A stretch of DNA of 64,000 nt from Akanthomyces muscarius (GCF_028009165.1 NC_079244.1:4526001-4590000), one strand, 5' to 3'; shown: positions 1 to 10,994, counted from the stretch's first letter. Numbers and translations are program-made. The notes: a model not told the origin generated them from the sequence alone.

Positions 1-45
1 CGTCTAACCCAGCTGCAGCCCAGACCACCAGCCAGAAAAAGACGG

Positions 46-1362
46 TCAATCTTTTTCTTTTTCCTCGTCTTCGGTATCTACATCATTCTCGTAAACGTCG
101 ACGTAGTCTGCGTCGTCATGAGGCTCGCCAATAAGCGCCGCCGGGTTTCGAGCTCTGAGCTCCGCTACCTGTTGCCAGTAGTTGTTTTTGGAGACAGCCT
201 GCTCTCTGGCAAGCTCAGCGACCTCGACGGTGGACAAGAAGCTCTTCCAGTATCGGAAAAGATCGTGACGACTCGCCTGACCACTCGGGAACAGGCCCAG
301 CCTTTCCATCAAGTTATGGTCCCAGTGGAAGAAGCCAAACCTGATAAAGGGCCGGTACGGCAAGTGGTGGATCTCATCATCCTGCGGCGCAATCGTTCGG
401 ATGCTGTGGAAGTACTGTCTCGTAAGCGGCCTCTGGCGCATTGCCTTGCACATCTCCGTCATATTGCTTGGGCCTGCGAGCGTTTGGGGCGAGTACTGTG
501 ACGGCGCAGTCCGGCAGTAGAGACCACCCGCGAGACCGCCCCTGGGCAGCTTACCCGAGCGGATGCACAGCCTGACATTCCCCCATGTGGGAGGGAATCT
601 GTTCTGTACGGCGTCTCCCTTGAGTCTCATTAGCTGTGCACCGTGCGTTATTGTCAGCAGAGGGCCAGCCCAAGTCTTTCTGAAGAAGCCAAGCAGAGGT
701 TTGTTTTCAGCCGGAAGCGAGTCAATCATCATCTTGACCCACGGCTGTTCGTTGTCGCTGTAAGCATCCGTCAGCGAGTAGTAGAGCTCCGCGAGCCACA
801 GTCCCATGACGGCACGCGTCTCCTCACTCGGGCTCGCTTGCCTGTCAATACACAAAGTCAGCTCCATGCCGTCTCCGTCGGGACATGCTGGGTGAAGCTT
901 GTCCCCTATACTCCAAATATCTTTCATGCAATTCTCAAGAATCACATGTGCCATGGCGTGAAATCTGCGTGTCTTAGTCACGAATCTTATCACGAACTCG
1001 GGAGGCGCTGTCTTTGACAAGGACTCCGGCGCCTCCAAAGAGAAGTCCAGATGCCGAAACTCTTCGTAGCGCCGCAGCCGAATGTCCCGAGCGTGCAGAT
1101 TGAATGTGGCGTGTATGACGTTGAGGAGCCATGGATGGGTATCGTCTTCCAGGACCCTCTGCAGAATGCGGGTACTGTTGGCGCGGAACACTTTCCACAG
1201 GCGGCTTGAGCTGCAGGCCAATGACCATAGCTGTTCGACGGTTGATAGACTTTGAAAGATGTGCAAGACAAGTTCCGATGGCAAGACGGGCCAGTAATCG
1301 TGCAAGTCTCCTTGGCGCGGCAAGGTAGACGCAGGCTCAGAAAAGTTAGCTAGTGGTGCCAT
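46..1362 (-). CDS. F-box domain protein
   Basis: Single-exon gene, 438 residues if it starts at the ATG at 1362. The frame stays open 34 codons further upstream, but that stretch is AT-rich and reads like 5' leader, so the internal ATG is preferred. An F-box lies at about residues 24-61 (core LPSELVLHIFQSL, then a Leu/Cys-rich helix ending in RLWKVFR). F-box proteins bind Skp1 and act as substrate receptors of SCF ubiquitin ligases. The remaining 370 residues show no WD40 or LRR pattern that I can recognise, so the target is unknown. The C-terminal tail is acidic (Asp/Glu-rich) and ends in Lys. Transcribed toward the left window edge; the nearest neighbour, a hydrolase, lies on the same strand 0.8 kb away and suggests no link. 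The F-box call is fairly secure, the function open. Confidence 0.8.
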   Translation of the reverse strand: MAPLANFSEPASTLPRQGDLHDYWPVLPSELVLHIFQSLSTVEQLWSLACSSSRLWKVFRANSTRILQRVLEDDTHPWLLNVIHATFNLHARDIRLRRYEEFRHLDFSLEAPESLSKTAPPEFVIRFVTKTRRFHAMAHVILENCMKDIWSIGDKLHPACPDGDGMELTLCIDRQASPSEETRAVMGLWLAELYYSLTDAYSDNEQPWVKMMIDSLPAENKPLLGFFRKTWAGPLLTITHGAQLMRLKGDAVQNRFPPTWGNVRLCIRSGKLPRGGLAGGLYCRTAPSQYSPQTLAGPSNMTEMCKAMRQRPLTRQYFHSIRTIAPQDDEIHHLPYRPFIRFGFFHWDHNLMERLGLFPSGQASRHDLFRYWKSFLSTVEVAELAREQAVSKNNYWQQVAELRARNPAALIGEPHDDADYVDVYENDVDTEDEEKEKD

Positions 1363-2170
1363 TTTGACTCGAAACGAAGATTGTAGATTGAGGTTTGCTG
1401 TTAATTTAGAACGGGAATTTGTCTGTTTAAATATGCAAAATATGCAAAATTTGTCAAGGAACAAGTACTATGAGCCGCGGACAAGGTGCACGGGCTCACG
1501 CTGCTTGAAAGTTACATGATCACGAGAGGCTGTACATCGTGGTACTGATGATTCACAAGCTATATAGTAAGCTAAGGGCCGCCTCACATGAATTCAGTGA
1601 CTCAAAGTATGGCATTGAAGGGCTTTCGCCCACACCACCTGTCTCATCGGCGGGCATGTTACGCGGTTGCAGCATGGGACCGGATGTTGTACACGGGAGT
1701 GATGCGTAATCTCTCAGCGAGTCGTTTATGTAGCTTATTATGAGGCGATTATATGCAGTGTAATGTCTATTCATCACAATCGCACAAAACAATTCAAAAA
1801 GCGTTATTGCCAGTATGATGTTGAATTTCCTGGTTTCCAACTTCAACTTTGTATTTAGCCGCTCCCTCCTCCCATATGCCCTCCCAGCATGCGCTGCTCC
1901 AGCTTCTCCACAAGCTGAGTTACCTCCCATACCTTGACGAGCCACTCTGGTAAGAAGTAAAGACGAACCTAGATCTCGGGAGTAGGGTCGTCATCTCTGA
2001 AGATGAAGCCACGGTGATAAATGCGCTCCCAATACCAGTGCAAAAGGCCGAGATCGGCATACTCACATGCCCAGAGACTTTATAGGTTGGATGCCATGGG
2101 AGCGATACCAGTGTTCTGTGGCGTGAGCGATAAAAATCCACGCTCTCCGTACAACTCATGATTCGGCTAG
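1363..2170. other. intergenic, F-box promoter side
   Basis: Holds the upstream region of the F-box gene and the 3' flank of the hydrolase. Minus-strand open frames of 130 and 95 codons exist here, but they have no family resemblance and the second overlaps the end of the hydrolase in another frame. No other signal seen. Confidence 0.5.
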
Positions 2171-3088
2171 TTACTGCCCACCACTTGGCCTGGGAGACCT
2201 CAGCCAATCGAACAATTGTCGCTGTGCCTCTGTAGCCTCCGAGAGTGGGAATATGAACCAGACGTGGAACAAGCCCTCGCCCAGGATCGACGTCACGTCG
2301 CAGCCGTTGTCCTTTGCCTTTTGAACAAAGAGCTGCGCATCCGGGGACAGTAAGTCGTCAGTGCCCAGCGGCACAAACATAGGCGGTAGACCCTTGATGG
2401 TGCCGTTGATGGTGGTGATGAGCGGATCTTCCGGCTTCAGGTCCCCCAGGAACAGCGTCCGGCTAATCGCAACACCAGTCAGCGAGAGCATCGGATCCTT
2501 CTCGATGCCCACGACGAAGAGGTCCGGGTTCATCATGGTGCCGTCGACGCAGGGCGAAATGGGCACGAGACGATCGGCCATGGGCTTGCCGGCGTCCAGG
2601 GCACGCTGGGTGAGGCCCAGCGTAAACGTCCCGCCGGCCGAGTCGCCCATGCACCAGAATGGCGTGCCGTCCTTTGCGGCGGCCATTTCATCGTACAGCG
2701 GCTGTAGCATGTCGTACATGGCCACCAGCTTGTGCTCCGGCGCGAGCGGATACAGCGGGACGGTGACGCGGGCGCGAAGCTTCGTCGCTAGGATCACGAT
2801 GAAGTCCCAGTGCAGAGGGCTGAGGTCGAAGATGAAGGAGCCGCCGTGGATGTAGAGCACGCGGGCCTCGATGGGCCCGTCGTCATTGGGCGTCGCGTGG
2901 AAGACGCGGCAGCCGCCGGACTCGGTCTCTTCGATGGTGAGCTGCGCGCTGACCTTGTCGCTGGGCTCGCAAGGATTTGCCTTGCGCTCCTTTTGGATGT
3001 GCGCGTGGAACGAGGCTGGAGTTCTCTGGAAGGGCTTGTAGGTCCAGATCAGGAGATGCCTGAAGAGGATGGCTTTCCAGCTCGGCAT
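2171..3088 (-). CDS. alpha/beta hydrolase fold-3 (HSL-type) esterase/lipase
   Basis: Single-exon, 305 residues, a normal size for the hormone-sensitive-lipase (alpha/beta hydrolase_3) family. The full catalytic set is visible: oxyanion-hole motif HGGS at 81-84, nucleophile elbow GDSAGG at 148-153 with Ser150, acid Asp244 or Asp245 in GTDDLL, and His275 in LFHVW. The family hydrolyses carboxyl esters, often of xenobiotics or secondary metabolites. There is no clear signal peptide; the N-terminus has one short hydrophobic stretch (about residues 7-19), so a cytosolic or membrane-associated enzyme is likely. Start chosen at the first ATG (3088), which leaves a normal N-terminal cap region. The substrate cannot be told from sequence. 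It ends in a short Pro/Gly tail. Confidence 0.85.
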   Translation of the reverse strand: MPSWKAILFRHLLIWTYKPFQRTPASFHAHIQKERKANPCEPSDKVSAQLTIEETESGGCRVFHATPNDDGPIEARVLYIHGGSFIFDLSPLHWDFIVILATKLRARVTVPLYPLAPEHKLVAMYDMLQPLYDEMAAAKDGTPFWCMGDSAGGTFTLGLTQRALDAGKPMADRLVPISPCVDGTMMNPDLFVVGIEKDPMLSLTGVAISRTLFLGDLKPEDPLITTINGTIKGLPPMFVPLGTDDLLSPDAQLFVQKAKDNGCDVTSILGEGLFHVWFIFPLSEATEAQRQLFDWLRSPRPSGGQ

Positions 3089-4036
3089 GTCTGCAATATG
3101 TTCTGTCGGAAGACTGGCTTGGCTTTACGTTTTTCTTTCTTTTCCGGGACGTGACTGAAAAGGAGGTGGATTACTCTGTAGAGGATGGTCTCGAAGGAGA
3201 AAGACAAAGAGAGAAATGAGGATGTAAACCTCTAGTTCTGCTGAACAAATGGTTGGACGACGTTGCGTTCTAGAATGCAAGGTCCACTCCGCCAGCTTCA
3301 CTATGAGGGTACTTTGTTGGACACGGCGCGCGCCGCTGGCGTTGGCGAAACTTTATCGGCCGTTCCCTGTTCTGGGCAAACCGAACTTCGGTTTCGCATC
3401 CGCCGAAGTTCCCCGTACCATGCAGCTCTGGCCCATGTTGGCATTTCGACGCGCGTTGGGGCTCAGCTGGGGCTCGGCATGTTACGTTGAGACGAGGCTG
3501 AGAGTGGGCTATTCCAGGTTCTCAACAGCCAACAAGTCCCCGAGCGGCGAGCTTTGTCATCGAATCATTATACTACGGCTCAGCCATTCGAATATCGCTT
3601 CATTTTTAGAACCAAACTGGCCTGATTTCATCTGAAGCGTGCTGACGTGGTTTTTCGCCTTTTCGGCGTCGACGGATAGCCTACGAATCACAACCACGAG
3701 CAGAAGAACAGACGACAGTCACGACAGGAAATGAACATCTTAGGAAAAAGTGCAGTAGTAAGAAAATCAAGCTCTTTTGTTTCCATTCGTAACCGATGTG
3801 TTTCGGAATTTGCCATGGTACACATCTCTTCCAGAGTCGAACGACATTTGGACGCTGAAAGTCGTAATGAGGAAGTAGAGCTCGTATTGGATAGCCTTGT
3901 CAATTGAGGCGATTGCACAGCTAGAATAAATATGCAATAAATGTTATTCGCGAAAATACGCCACCGGTAACTTTTCTTTTCCTTTTTTTTTTTTTTTTTT
4001 TTGGAATTTGTATTCAAGCCTTGCGGCCGTTGGTGT
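3089..4036. other. intergenic with poly-T tract
   Basis: Upstream region of the hydrolase and 3' flank of the TIL-domain gene. Contains a poly-T run of about 20 at 3983-4002. Open frames of up to 134 codons are low-complexity or lack any family signal. No gene supported. Confidence 0.5.
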
Positions 4037-4457
4037 TTAATTATTACCATGGCCTGGACAAGTATAGACAGGGCAGCTCTCCTGCTTGACACACTCCTTC
4101 GTGTCCTTATATTTAGTGAACATCAAGATTAGCGCAACAGATTCCGGCCAATAGATCAAGGAGGAATGCCTTACCTCGTTCCGGAGATATCCTTGGATAC
4201 AGAAGCACCCGTGTGTGTAGTTTGGCACGCAAGGAGGCGGGCAGCTCGCGTTGCGGCAGCTCTCGCTACAGCGGAGGCCCCTGGTCCAGCGCTCATTAGA
4301 CTGTAGAGAGCAGTATCAGCAATCATACCGACTCATAAATATCTGACGCTGTATTTCAGGGTGTGAGATCAGGAGGGTGTCTTACTGGGCAAGTTGGCAG
4401 ACCAGCCAGAACAGTCGGGAAGGACATGGCCGTGAGGATGAAGCGCTGCAGCTGCAT
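4037..4457 (-). CDS. secreted TIL-domain (trypsin-inhibitor-like) cysteine-rich protein
   Basis: Three exons: 4457-4386, 4300-4175, 4105-4037, all joins in phase 0, giving 88 residues. Donors are GTAAGA and GTAAGG; acceptors are CTACAG and TATAAG, with a GCTAATC branch site in intron 2. Residues 1-18 form a signal peptide (cleavage after VLA). The mature part has ten cysteines (23, 35, 39, 44, 48, 56, 58, 71, 77, 82) in the TIL order, with the hallmark CPSNE start, GCFCIQGYLRN core and CVKQESCP end. TIL domains are canonical serine-protease inhibitors best known from animals; in fungi they are uncommon secreted proteins. The P1 loop lies between the fifth and sixth Cys, but protease specificity cannot be deduced. 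Intron 2 (69 nt) has no stop and keeps frame, so retention would insert 23 residues into the fold. The Cys spacing fits only when it is removed. Confidence 0.8.
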
Positions 4458-5310
4458 GTTTGGTGGCTAGGTGACAGTGGTTGACTTTGGTGATGGAAGC
4501 GATCTTGCTGTGCGGTCATCGACAGCAAACACAACGGGTAAGTGCAACTATTTATATTTGGTACGGGTGGCGGGCTGCATTACATTGCTTGAGCCGAGTC
4601 ACATGCTTCCGTGGTTCTTGAGCCTTGTCTGTGGAATAAATGCGCCTTCTTGGTTCCAAAATGAGCGAGGTGCATATATCACCTGTTCCACCACCTATAT
4701 TGGAGGAATTGACTCATTGTCAAGGCTGCGCAATCCTGTCAAGAGGGGACGAGGCTTCCCTGCTCGCGGCTAGCAGAATGACGCCACTTACATGTTGCAG
4801 CATCGGAGACTTTCAAATGATCGGAATGGTACTTCACAAGGCTGGCACGAGAATAGGGATTTTGAAAAGCCGGAGACTTTCAAAAATAAAGAACAACACT
4901 TAAATGGCTGAAAAGGAAGACCTTCCTGTTTGTGTCGCAAGATATGCCTGCGAATGATCCGGCCAACGCCGTCGCAGGAGCGACTGATCCTGGCGACAAC
5001 GCTTGTAACTCGGCACAAAATGTTCTGATCCTGGCCGAGAGGAAAACAAGTAAAAAAAGCACAAGCAAATCAAGGCTATTATATGAATCTGGAATTGGCG
5101 AGGCGTAGTATCTCTCTGAAATCTTAGTGGTCGTCGTGGTCGCACAGCTTGGAGCAAGACTAAGCACAGCATCACAAAAGCAAACGAATCGCCACGTGAA
5201 GTCAGTCCCCAAGCTCGAATCGATTTTTCTACCACTACCATGAAACAGCGGGATAGCCAATTCTGCAGAAAATGCCAATTGCGGAAGCCTCTGCACCAAT
5301 CCCGAAATCT
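4458..5310. other. intergenic, TIL promoter and DUF6604 3' flank
   Basis: Apart from the TATA box, only unsupported open frames are seen. The 148-codon minus-strand frame at 4880-5326 overlaps the end of the next gene and reads like 3' UTR. Confidence 0.45.
4549..4556 (-). promoter_or_regulatory. TATA box of the TIL-domain gene
   Basis: TATAAATA on the minus strand about 95 bp upstream of the ATG at 4457, a normal position for a fungal core promoter. Inferred from sequence only. Confidence 0.45.
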
Positions 5311-8300
5311 CTACATGACTGTGCACTTGTCAAACGGATCTGTCCCGCCCCTCTCCGCGAAATGCTTCTCCGGGTCCTCCAGGTCCAGGCCGTCCCAGTA
5401 GCAGTGCTGCAGGAACCCGGCCCTCGGGCTCTCAAACTCGCGCGCCAGGATGCGCAGGCACTCCTCGTTGTCGCCCTCGGCCGCCGCGTCCTCGAGCGCC
5501 AGGTACGTGAAGCCGACGCGCTTGCGGTCGGCCCAGCGGGTGCCTTCGCGGTACGCGCGCAGGTAGAACGGGTTCTGCGCGGCCTCGAGCGCGGCCTCGC
5601 ACTGCGTGAAGAGCATCATGGACTGGATCATGACCCAGACGTAGTTGATGGCCGAGAGCGGCGCCGTGCCGCGCACGTCGCACCACACATCGAGCTTGAC
5701 GAGCTCCAGCAGCTCCAGCACCGTCGTCTCGATGCCGAGCGGGCGGCCGCCGCCCGCCCGCGCAAGGCTCGCCTGCGCGAAGCCGTCGGGGATGATGGAG
5801 TTGTGCGGGTGCTTCTGCTTGTCCACCTGCCGCTGCTGGTGGTGCTGTCGGCCCCGGAGCGCCTGCCGCCGCCGCGGCACCTCGAGCACCGACTCGACGA
5901 GCTGCTCCTCGGAAAAGTGCGCGCGCGCGCGGCTGACCAGCAGCGAGTCCTCCATGCGCTTCCGGCCCGTCGCAGGGTCCGTGACGGGCCGGCTCTGGCT
6001 GATGCGGTGCAGGGCCAGCGTCGACGGCACCGTCACCTCGGCGTCAGGGATGCGGTCCGGGTTCCAGCCCGCCGCGTTGAGCTGCAGCAGGAACGACCCG
6101 CGCCGGAAGAAGAGGTTGTAGCGGAGCGTCCAAAAGTCCTCGTTGGCCTTTGTCTTGGGGTGCCCGACGCGCCTCTCTTGGATCCGCCCGCGCAGCGCCT
6201 GCGCAAACTTTTTTGTCGGGCGCTGGCCGCCGCTGTAGAGCGCCTCGGACCACAGCTCCTGCAGGCCGGAGAAGAGGCTGATGTTTTGCGTAATGTAGCC
6301 GCGTCGCGCGAGCATGTTGTGCAGGTGGAGGATCAGCATGGGCTCGGGGAGCTTGTCAATAACAATGAGGCAGCGGTGGAAGGCTTCTCGCAGGGCTTCT
6401 TCCAGCCCGACACCGCAGAGATACGGGCAATAGTCCCACATGCCATCCACGTTGGAGCCAAATCGTGATGGCGGTATAATGTTGCCCGCCCTCAAGTACT
6501 CTGATCGTCCAAGAGCAATTTGAAAGTTGTTTTGAAGCGATTTCAATAGCTCGTAGTTTGCTTCGTGGCGCGTCGGATCATTGTTCACCATTCCGTCCTT
6601 GATCATCAAGTTTCGGAGAAGATCAACAGGTTGTAGGAAACCTTGGCCCACTCGCTTTTGCTCACGGTCGAGGAACTGCTTGATATCGCGCTGCGCATCA
6701 AAGTCTTCGGGAGCATCTCTAAAGTTGTGACCCAGTAGGCCAGTGGCAATCCAGCCGCGCGACATGGCCATTGAGTCGACAATGCACTGAAGCTGAAAGA
6801 CGTGGTGAGGCTGGATTCGAGAGCGAAAGTCGTGTCCGGGCTTCTGGAAGCAGAGGCTCGTGACGAAGCCGGCAAATTCGCCGAGTCCGTACACGCGTTT
6901 ATAAATGTCCCACGGTCCGCTCGTGGACCAGTCGACCTCTTCCAGAGGGTAGCGATTGTTCTCTTCCTGGTTTCGCTGTATCACGACCGCTGAAAACACA
7001 TTGACGACGTCATAGAGCCAGTTGATGGTAAAAGAACGCCGCCATTTCACTCGCTGCTCTTCGGTGGCGGACTCAATATCAAACCTGGGATCCCAGCCAT
7101 TAATTTCCTGAAGCATCGCCTTGGTAGGCTTGCCGCTCCGCGTCTTTTGGTAATCGACAACAAAATCGACGAGTGCGTCAAAAGCGTGGACGAGAAACTG
7201 CTCTCTGATGTTGATGCATTGGTGCTTCAACGGTTGTGTCGAGGCGAAATGCTGCTCCAAGTTGGCGTGGGAGAGGTCGCAGTCTTGTGGTATGGGATGT
7301 ACGACAACTGTGAATAATCCTTCTACATTGGCAATGTCGCCGCGCGTGACATGATCGAGGACCTTTTCGTACGAGTCGTGGCCCGGAAAGTCGAGGAATA
7401 TGGCTGCGGCGGTTCGCTGCACAAAGTTGACAGCCATGTGCGACATGGCGCCGGCAATAGCCGCATTCATGCCGTGGTAGGCGACGTCGCGCCACTGAGC
7501 TTGCACATAGCAACGCAAAGTTGCAATTTCCTGAAAGAGCGCATAAACTGCGATGAGGTAATCGGTCATTTCGCCTGCTGAGTCGTGTGTGAAGCGGTAC
7601 AGGTCCACCGGAATGTCGTCCATGGTGGTAGCTTTTGGCGGCTGCTGAACGCGAGTGCCCTTCTTCTTCTTGGCGCCCTTTCCTTTACCTTTCTTGCCTT
7701 TACCAGCCGGTCGTCTCTGTTGGCGTCGTCTGGGAGCCTGTCCCTGCTCCAGTTCCGCCTCACTTCCGCTCTCGGCATCATCATCCGAATCATCCAATCC
7801 GAGAGCGGCAAACCTGTTGGAGAAGAGGGCGTCTTCCAAGTCTTCCTTCTCGTCATAGTACTCATTAACATCTTCCTCCATTTTAGCTTGGCGCTGTTCT
7901 GCCTCTTTCGTAGCCCTCACATCGCGCTCTTGGATATATTCTGCGCCGCCCAGCGCATCAAAGGCCTCCACCAGAGCGTCAATGAAGTGTCTGTGAGAGG
8001 CATTACTTCGCTCAATGTCAGGATCTGTCGAGCTGAACTGCTGAAAGGTCTCGTGAGATTCCGTGCGAGCTTGAATCACAGAGTCGAAAAGGGCCAGAAT
8101 GGATCGCGGCACAGGCTTGATGCGGGAGGCAATAAGCTTTGAGAGCGCTACAAGAGAGGCGACAGTCACCTCGCCGGTGGTATTGGGGTGCTTCGGAGCG
8201 TCATCCGGCAGAATTTTCGCAGTTCTGATAATCGTGTTGGACACGCGGATGACCCAGAAAATCAGACGACTCGTATCCCTCTTGTAGCTGAGGTACGGAT

Positions 8301-8313
8301 TAAGTGGATTCAT
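5311..8313 (-). CDS. DUF6604-domain protein of unknown function
   Basis: Intronless, 1000 residues. The N-terminus (NPYLSYKRDTSRLIFWVI, residues 5-22) matches the start of the fungal DUF6604 domain, which covers roughly the first 280 residues. Inside it, residues about 150-180 hold an acidic stretch (EDLEDALF, then DDSDDDAESGSE). Residues about 195-222 hold a strongly basic Arg/Lys/Gly run (RRRQQRRPAGKGKKGKGKG), a possible nuclear-localisation or nucleic-acid-binding segment. The rest is mixed alpha-helical, with no P-loop, ankyrin or TPR repeat that I can see, although DUF6604 often heads multidomain proteins. The distal third is GC-rich, rich in Arg/Leu. No biochemical role is known to me. 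The ATG at 8313 begins directly with the conserved domain, so the start is secure. Confidence 0.75.
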   Translation of the reverse strand: MNPLNPYLSYKRDTSRLIFWVIRVSNTIIRTAKILPDDAPKHPNTTGEVTVASLVALSKLIASRIKPVPRSILALFDSVIQARTESHETFQQFSSTDPDIERSNASHRHFIDALVEAFDALGGAEYIQERDVRATKEAEQRQAKMEEDVNEYYDEKEDLEDALFSNRFAALGLDDSDDDAESGSEAELEQGQAPRRRQQRRPAGKGKKGKGKGAKKKKGTRVQQPPKATTMDDIPVDLYRFTHDSAGEMTDYLIAVYALFQEIATLRCYVQAQWRDVAYHGMNAAIAGAMSHMAVNFVQRTAAAIFLDFPGHDSYEKVLDHVTRGDIANVEGLFTVVVHPIPQDCDLSHANLEQHFASTQPLKHQCINIREQFLVHAFDALVDFVVDYQKTRSGKPTKAMLQEINGWDPRFDIESATEEQRVKWRRSFTINWLYDVVNVFSAVVIQRNQEENNRYPLEEVDWSTSGPWDIYKRVYGLGEFAGFVTSLCFQKPGHDFRSRIQPHHVFQLQCIVDSMAMSRGWIATGLLGHNFRDAPEDFDAQRDIKQFLDREQKRVGQGFLQPVDLLRNLMIKDGMVNNDPTRHEANYELLKSLQNNFQIALGRSEYLRAGNIIPPSRFGSNVDGMWDYCPYLCGVGLEEALREAFHRCLIVIDKLPEPMLILHLHNMLARRGYITQNISLFSGLQELWSEALYSGGQRPTKKFAQALRGRIQERRVGHPKTKANEDFWTLRYNLFFRRGSFLLQLNAAGWNPDRIPDAEVTVPSTLALHRISQSRPVTDPATGRKRMEDSLLVSRARAHFSEEQLVESVLEVPRRRQALRGRQHHQQRQVDKQKHPHNSIIPDGFAQASLARAGGGRPLGIETTVLELLELVKLDVWCDVRGTAPLSAINYVWVMIQSMMLFTQCEAALEAAQNPFYLRAYREGTRWADRKRVGFTYLALEDAAAEGDNEECLRILAREFESPRAGFLQHCYWDGLDLEDPEKHFAERGGTDPFDKCTVM

Positions 8314-8522
8314 GGCGAATGTGGATGAGAAGTCTCAAATTGAGAAGGGGCAGCCAAACAATGGCTGGTGTCGTCCATCCAAGTCGAAGGAGAGAAGCGC
8401 AAGACCGCACGATGTTTGCGTAACTTGTGTATTTCCTAGCCCCGTACTGGGCTGGTCGAGCAAGAAGATGGCGAGGGCCGCAGCCTGGTCGTAGACCAGA
8501 GCGGGGAGATCGCGGGGCGGGT

Positions 8523-8560
8523 CAGGACAAGACAGGGCAGGACAGGACAGGGCAGCGACA
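8523..8560. repeat. GACAGG-type minisatellite
   Basis: About six imperfect copies of GACAG/GGACA units within 38 bp, in the DUF6604 upstream region. Simple repeat; no function inferred. Confidence 0.6.
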
Positions 8561-10808
8561 GTTAGGACAACTTCTCCGGAGGCTGCAGCCGATAGTCTTG
8601 CTCTCGACGACCAACGGGCCAATGACATGCCTTTGCTGCTCCAGTGCTACTGTGATAATGTATTACGGCGACAAGGTCCATCACCTTGCGTGTCGTGATT
8701 CGTCTTGTGCAACCTGGGCTTGTCCATCTTGCCCGCGCTAGCCTCCACCAGACAAGGGAGAGCGGCGGAGATGTGCACTGCTTTTGGCCACCCAGCGCTA
8801 CCTAGCGAGCCGTTGGGCGAATGGGCTCCGTCACGAGCGTCTTCGGTTGTTGACGAAGCGAGCGATTTTGCGCCAAATCTCAGTCGGAGAGGTGACCTCC
8901 ACGTCCTGTCCAAGACGCATGTCTTGCGCGCTTCTGCCAGTAAGTCAACATCCTCGACCGTTGTCGCATTCCTACCGTCGCAGCCTCAGCAAGGTGTCTG
9001 AGACATGCTGGGGAGCAATCTTCGGCTCCGAAAGCCGCTGTGCGCACAGTCGCGCCACCCCCAGCTGAGCCCTAGCACGCCTCAGCTGAGGCCCATGGGC
9101 CACCTATTGAGTGTGCACTTGCGGACCGACGGGCTCAGAAATGGGGCGGACAAGGGTGTTTTCCCAGTTCGTTTAACTTGTTTAACAACTTTACCGACCC
9201 TCGAGCAACGGTGTGTCGATGCCGGTAACTTGGCAACCTGGGTAGGGATGCCAAGTTGGGCGACACGGCAGGTGCTAACCCTCGCTGTACAGTCGTGGCA
9301 ACCAGAACCTTTGCCCGAGAGCCTACTTTCGCGCAATGCCCGCGTCTCTCTTAAAAAGCGCCGCATTCGGAAATGAGGGTGTTGCAGGAGCTTCAGCGAA
9401 ACCAAGACTGGTTTTACCGGATCATAGGAGGGGGTGCACTCGCCATGCCCATTTTGCTACGGGCGCCGCAGCCGCCAAAGGAGCCCAGCTGGTTGTTCAG
9501 CTCGCCTCCTCGCGCTGGCGATGGCTTGACGTGGCGGAGCTTGTTACAATCTCGCTCAGACCGCCTGGGCTCCGAAAACGCTTCCATGCAGGTTGGGCTT
9601 TCGACGCCGCCAGCCACTCAATTTCGATTGCTTTTTGAGGCAGATCAAAACGTAGAATATGCCCGAGTAGCTGACAAGACGGCACAAGTTGCCAGCAGAC
9701 TACTCGGTATAAGTGGCAGGTAGATATTGTATAGGAGTATTCTGCCATCATAGAGGCACTGGGGAAAGCAGACTCACTCGTACACCATCGCCCAATGCCA
9801 AAGCCCGCCACAAGCACATAGTTCAGTAGTTGTCACACGTGCTGCAGTAGTTTAGCAATTCTACGAGCGGAGCCACATGCTTATTGAAGCCGAGCCGAGC
9901 TCTGCGTGCTGGTCTCGACGCCGGGTATTTCCGCCACTTCGAGAACAGACTCGGCCGTTGAAGCGCACTAACTATAAAAAAAGGTAACTTTGGACTCTAG
10001 AGTCGGTGCGAGCAAATTTGCGCATTTTGCAACGCAGTAAGGCGCTACTACCATGGCAGCCGCCAGAGTAGCGGCCGGCACGCCACTTCTCTACTTGGTT
10101 TGTGGACCTACGCGATGGGATAGAATAGCTTCTTACCGGTACACGTCAACTCCGCTTCACATACTATAGAAGAAGAGGAGGTACTCTGGCATGCATTTTA
10201 CAGAATCATACTCTGGTAGACAGAGGATCGATCAATGGGTTCCGCCGCCAAGGCAACGGCTGGCGGCTCCCCCACGTTTGCTCCGCATTGCCCAAAAAGG
10301 CACTTCCGCTCATCGTGTCCAATAGGATTATACGCCGCGGCCACACGCAACGTACAAATGTTGCCATTCCGCAATGTGAGAATTCCTTCGGGTTGCCGTC
10401 CAGAAAACCCCCGGCATTGGTAAGATGGCATTGGTAATGCAGCATTGGTAATAGCAAGGTTCAGCAAAAAACCTGTTAGTCACGCCGATCATCTTCTTTT
10501 CCCGGCTTCATGGACCGATACCCCGCCGCCCCGAACCCGGCGCGCCTCTTCAGGGTCCACGGTCCAAGGTCAAAGAAGTAGAACAATGCTCTCAGAAGAT
10601 GAGCCCACAGCCAGAAATAAAGCACTGAATATTTTGACGATTTTCTTGTGAATCTTGTATAGTCTCCACTGATCCTTCAAGCTAGGGCGGCATCAACACC
10701 GCCCGCCGACATCGTCAACCCGCACCCCATCGTTCTCCAGATTTTCTCCTCAGCCGACCGTCAGGATTTCAGGCTGCAGACGCCAATTTTTTCCCAAACA
10801 CCCATGCT

Positions 10809-10814
10809 TATAAA
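10809..10814 (+). promoter_or_regulatory. TATA box of MFS gene
   Basis: TATAAA about 181 bp upstream of the ATG at 10995; the intervening CA- and CT-rich sequence looks like a typical fungal 5' leader. Confidence 0.4.
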
Positions 10815-10994
10815 TGCACATCAAGATACTCAAGCCATTCCTCGCCATCCATCTTCCTGCCCAGTCTCCTACTACATCTTTCAACTCTTCTTATCAGGGC
10901 CATTTCTTTTCTCCGCCAAAAGACGATATTGGTAGTGAAAACGACACTACCCATGTAAATCCCACACCCACAACAGTAAAACACCTCATTCAAC

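Larger units (their letters stand above)
8314..10994. other. 2.7 kb intergenic region
   Basis: Upstream region of the DUF6604 gene and promoter of the MFS gene. Open frames reach about 120 codons on both strands, but none shows a signal peptide, recognisable domain or splice-consistent structure. A short GACAG-type repeat lies near 8.52 kb. Nothing else seen. Confidence 0.5.
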
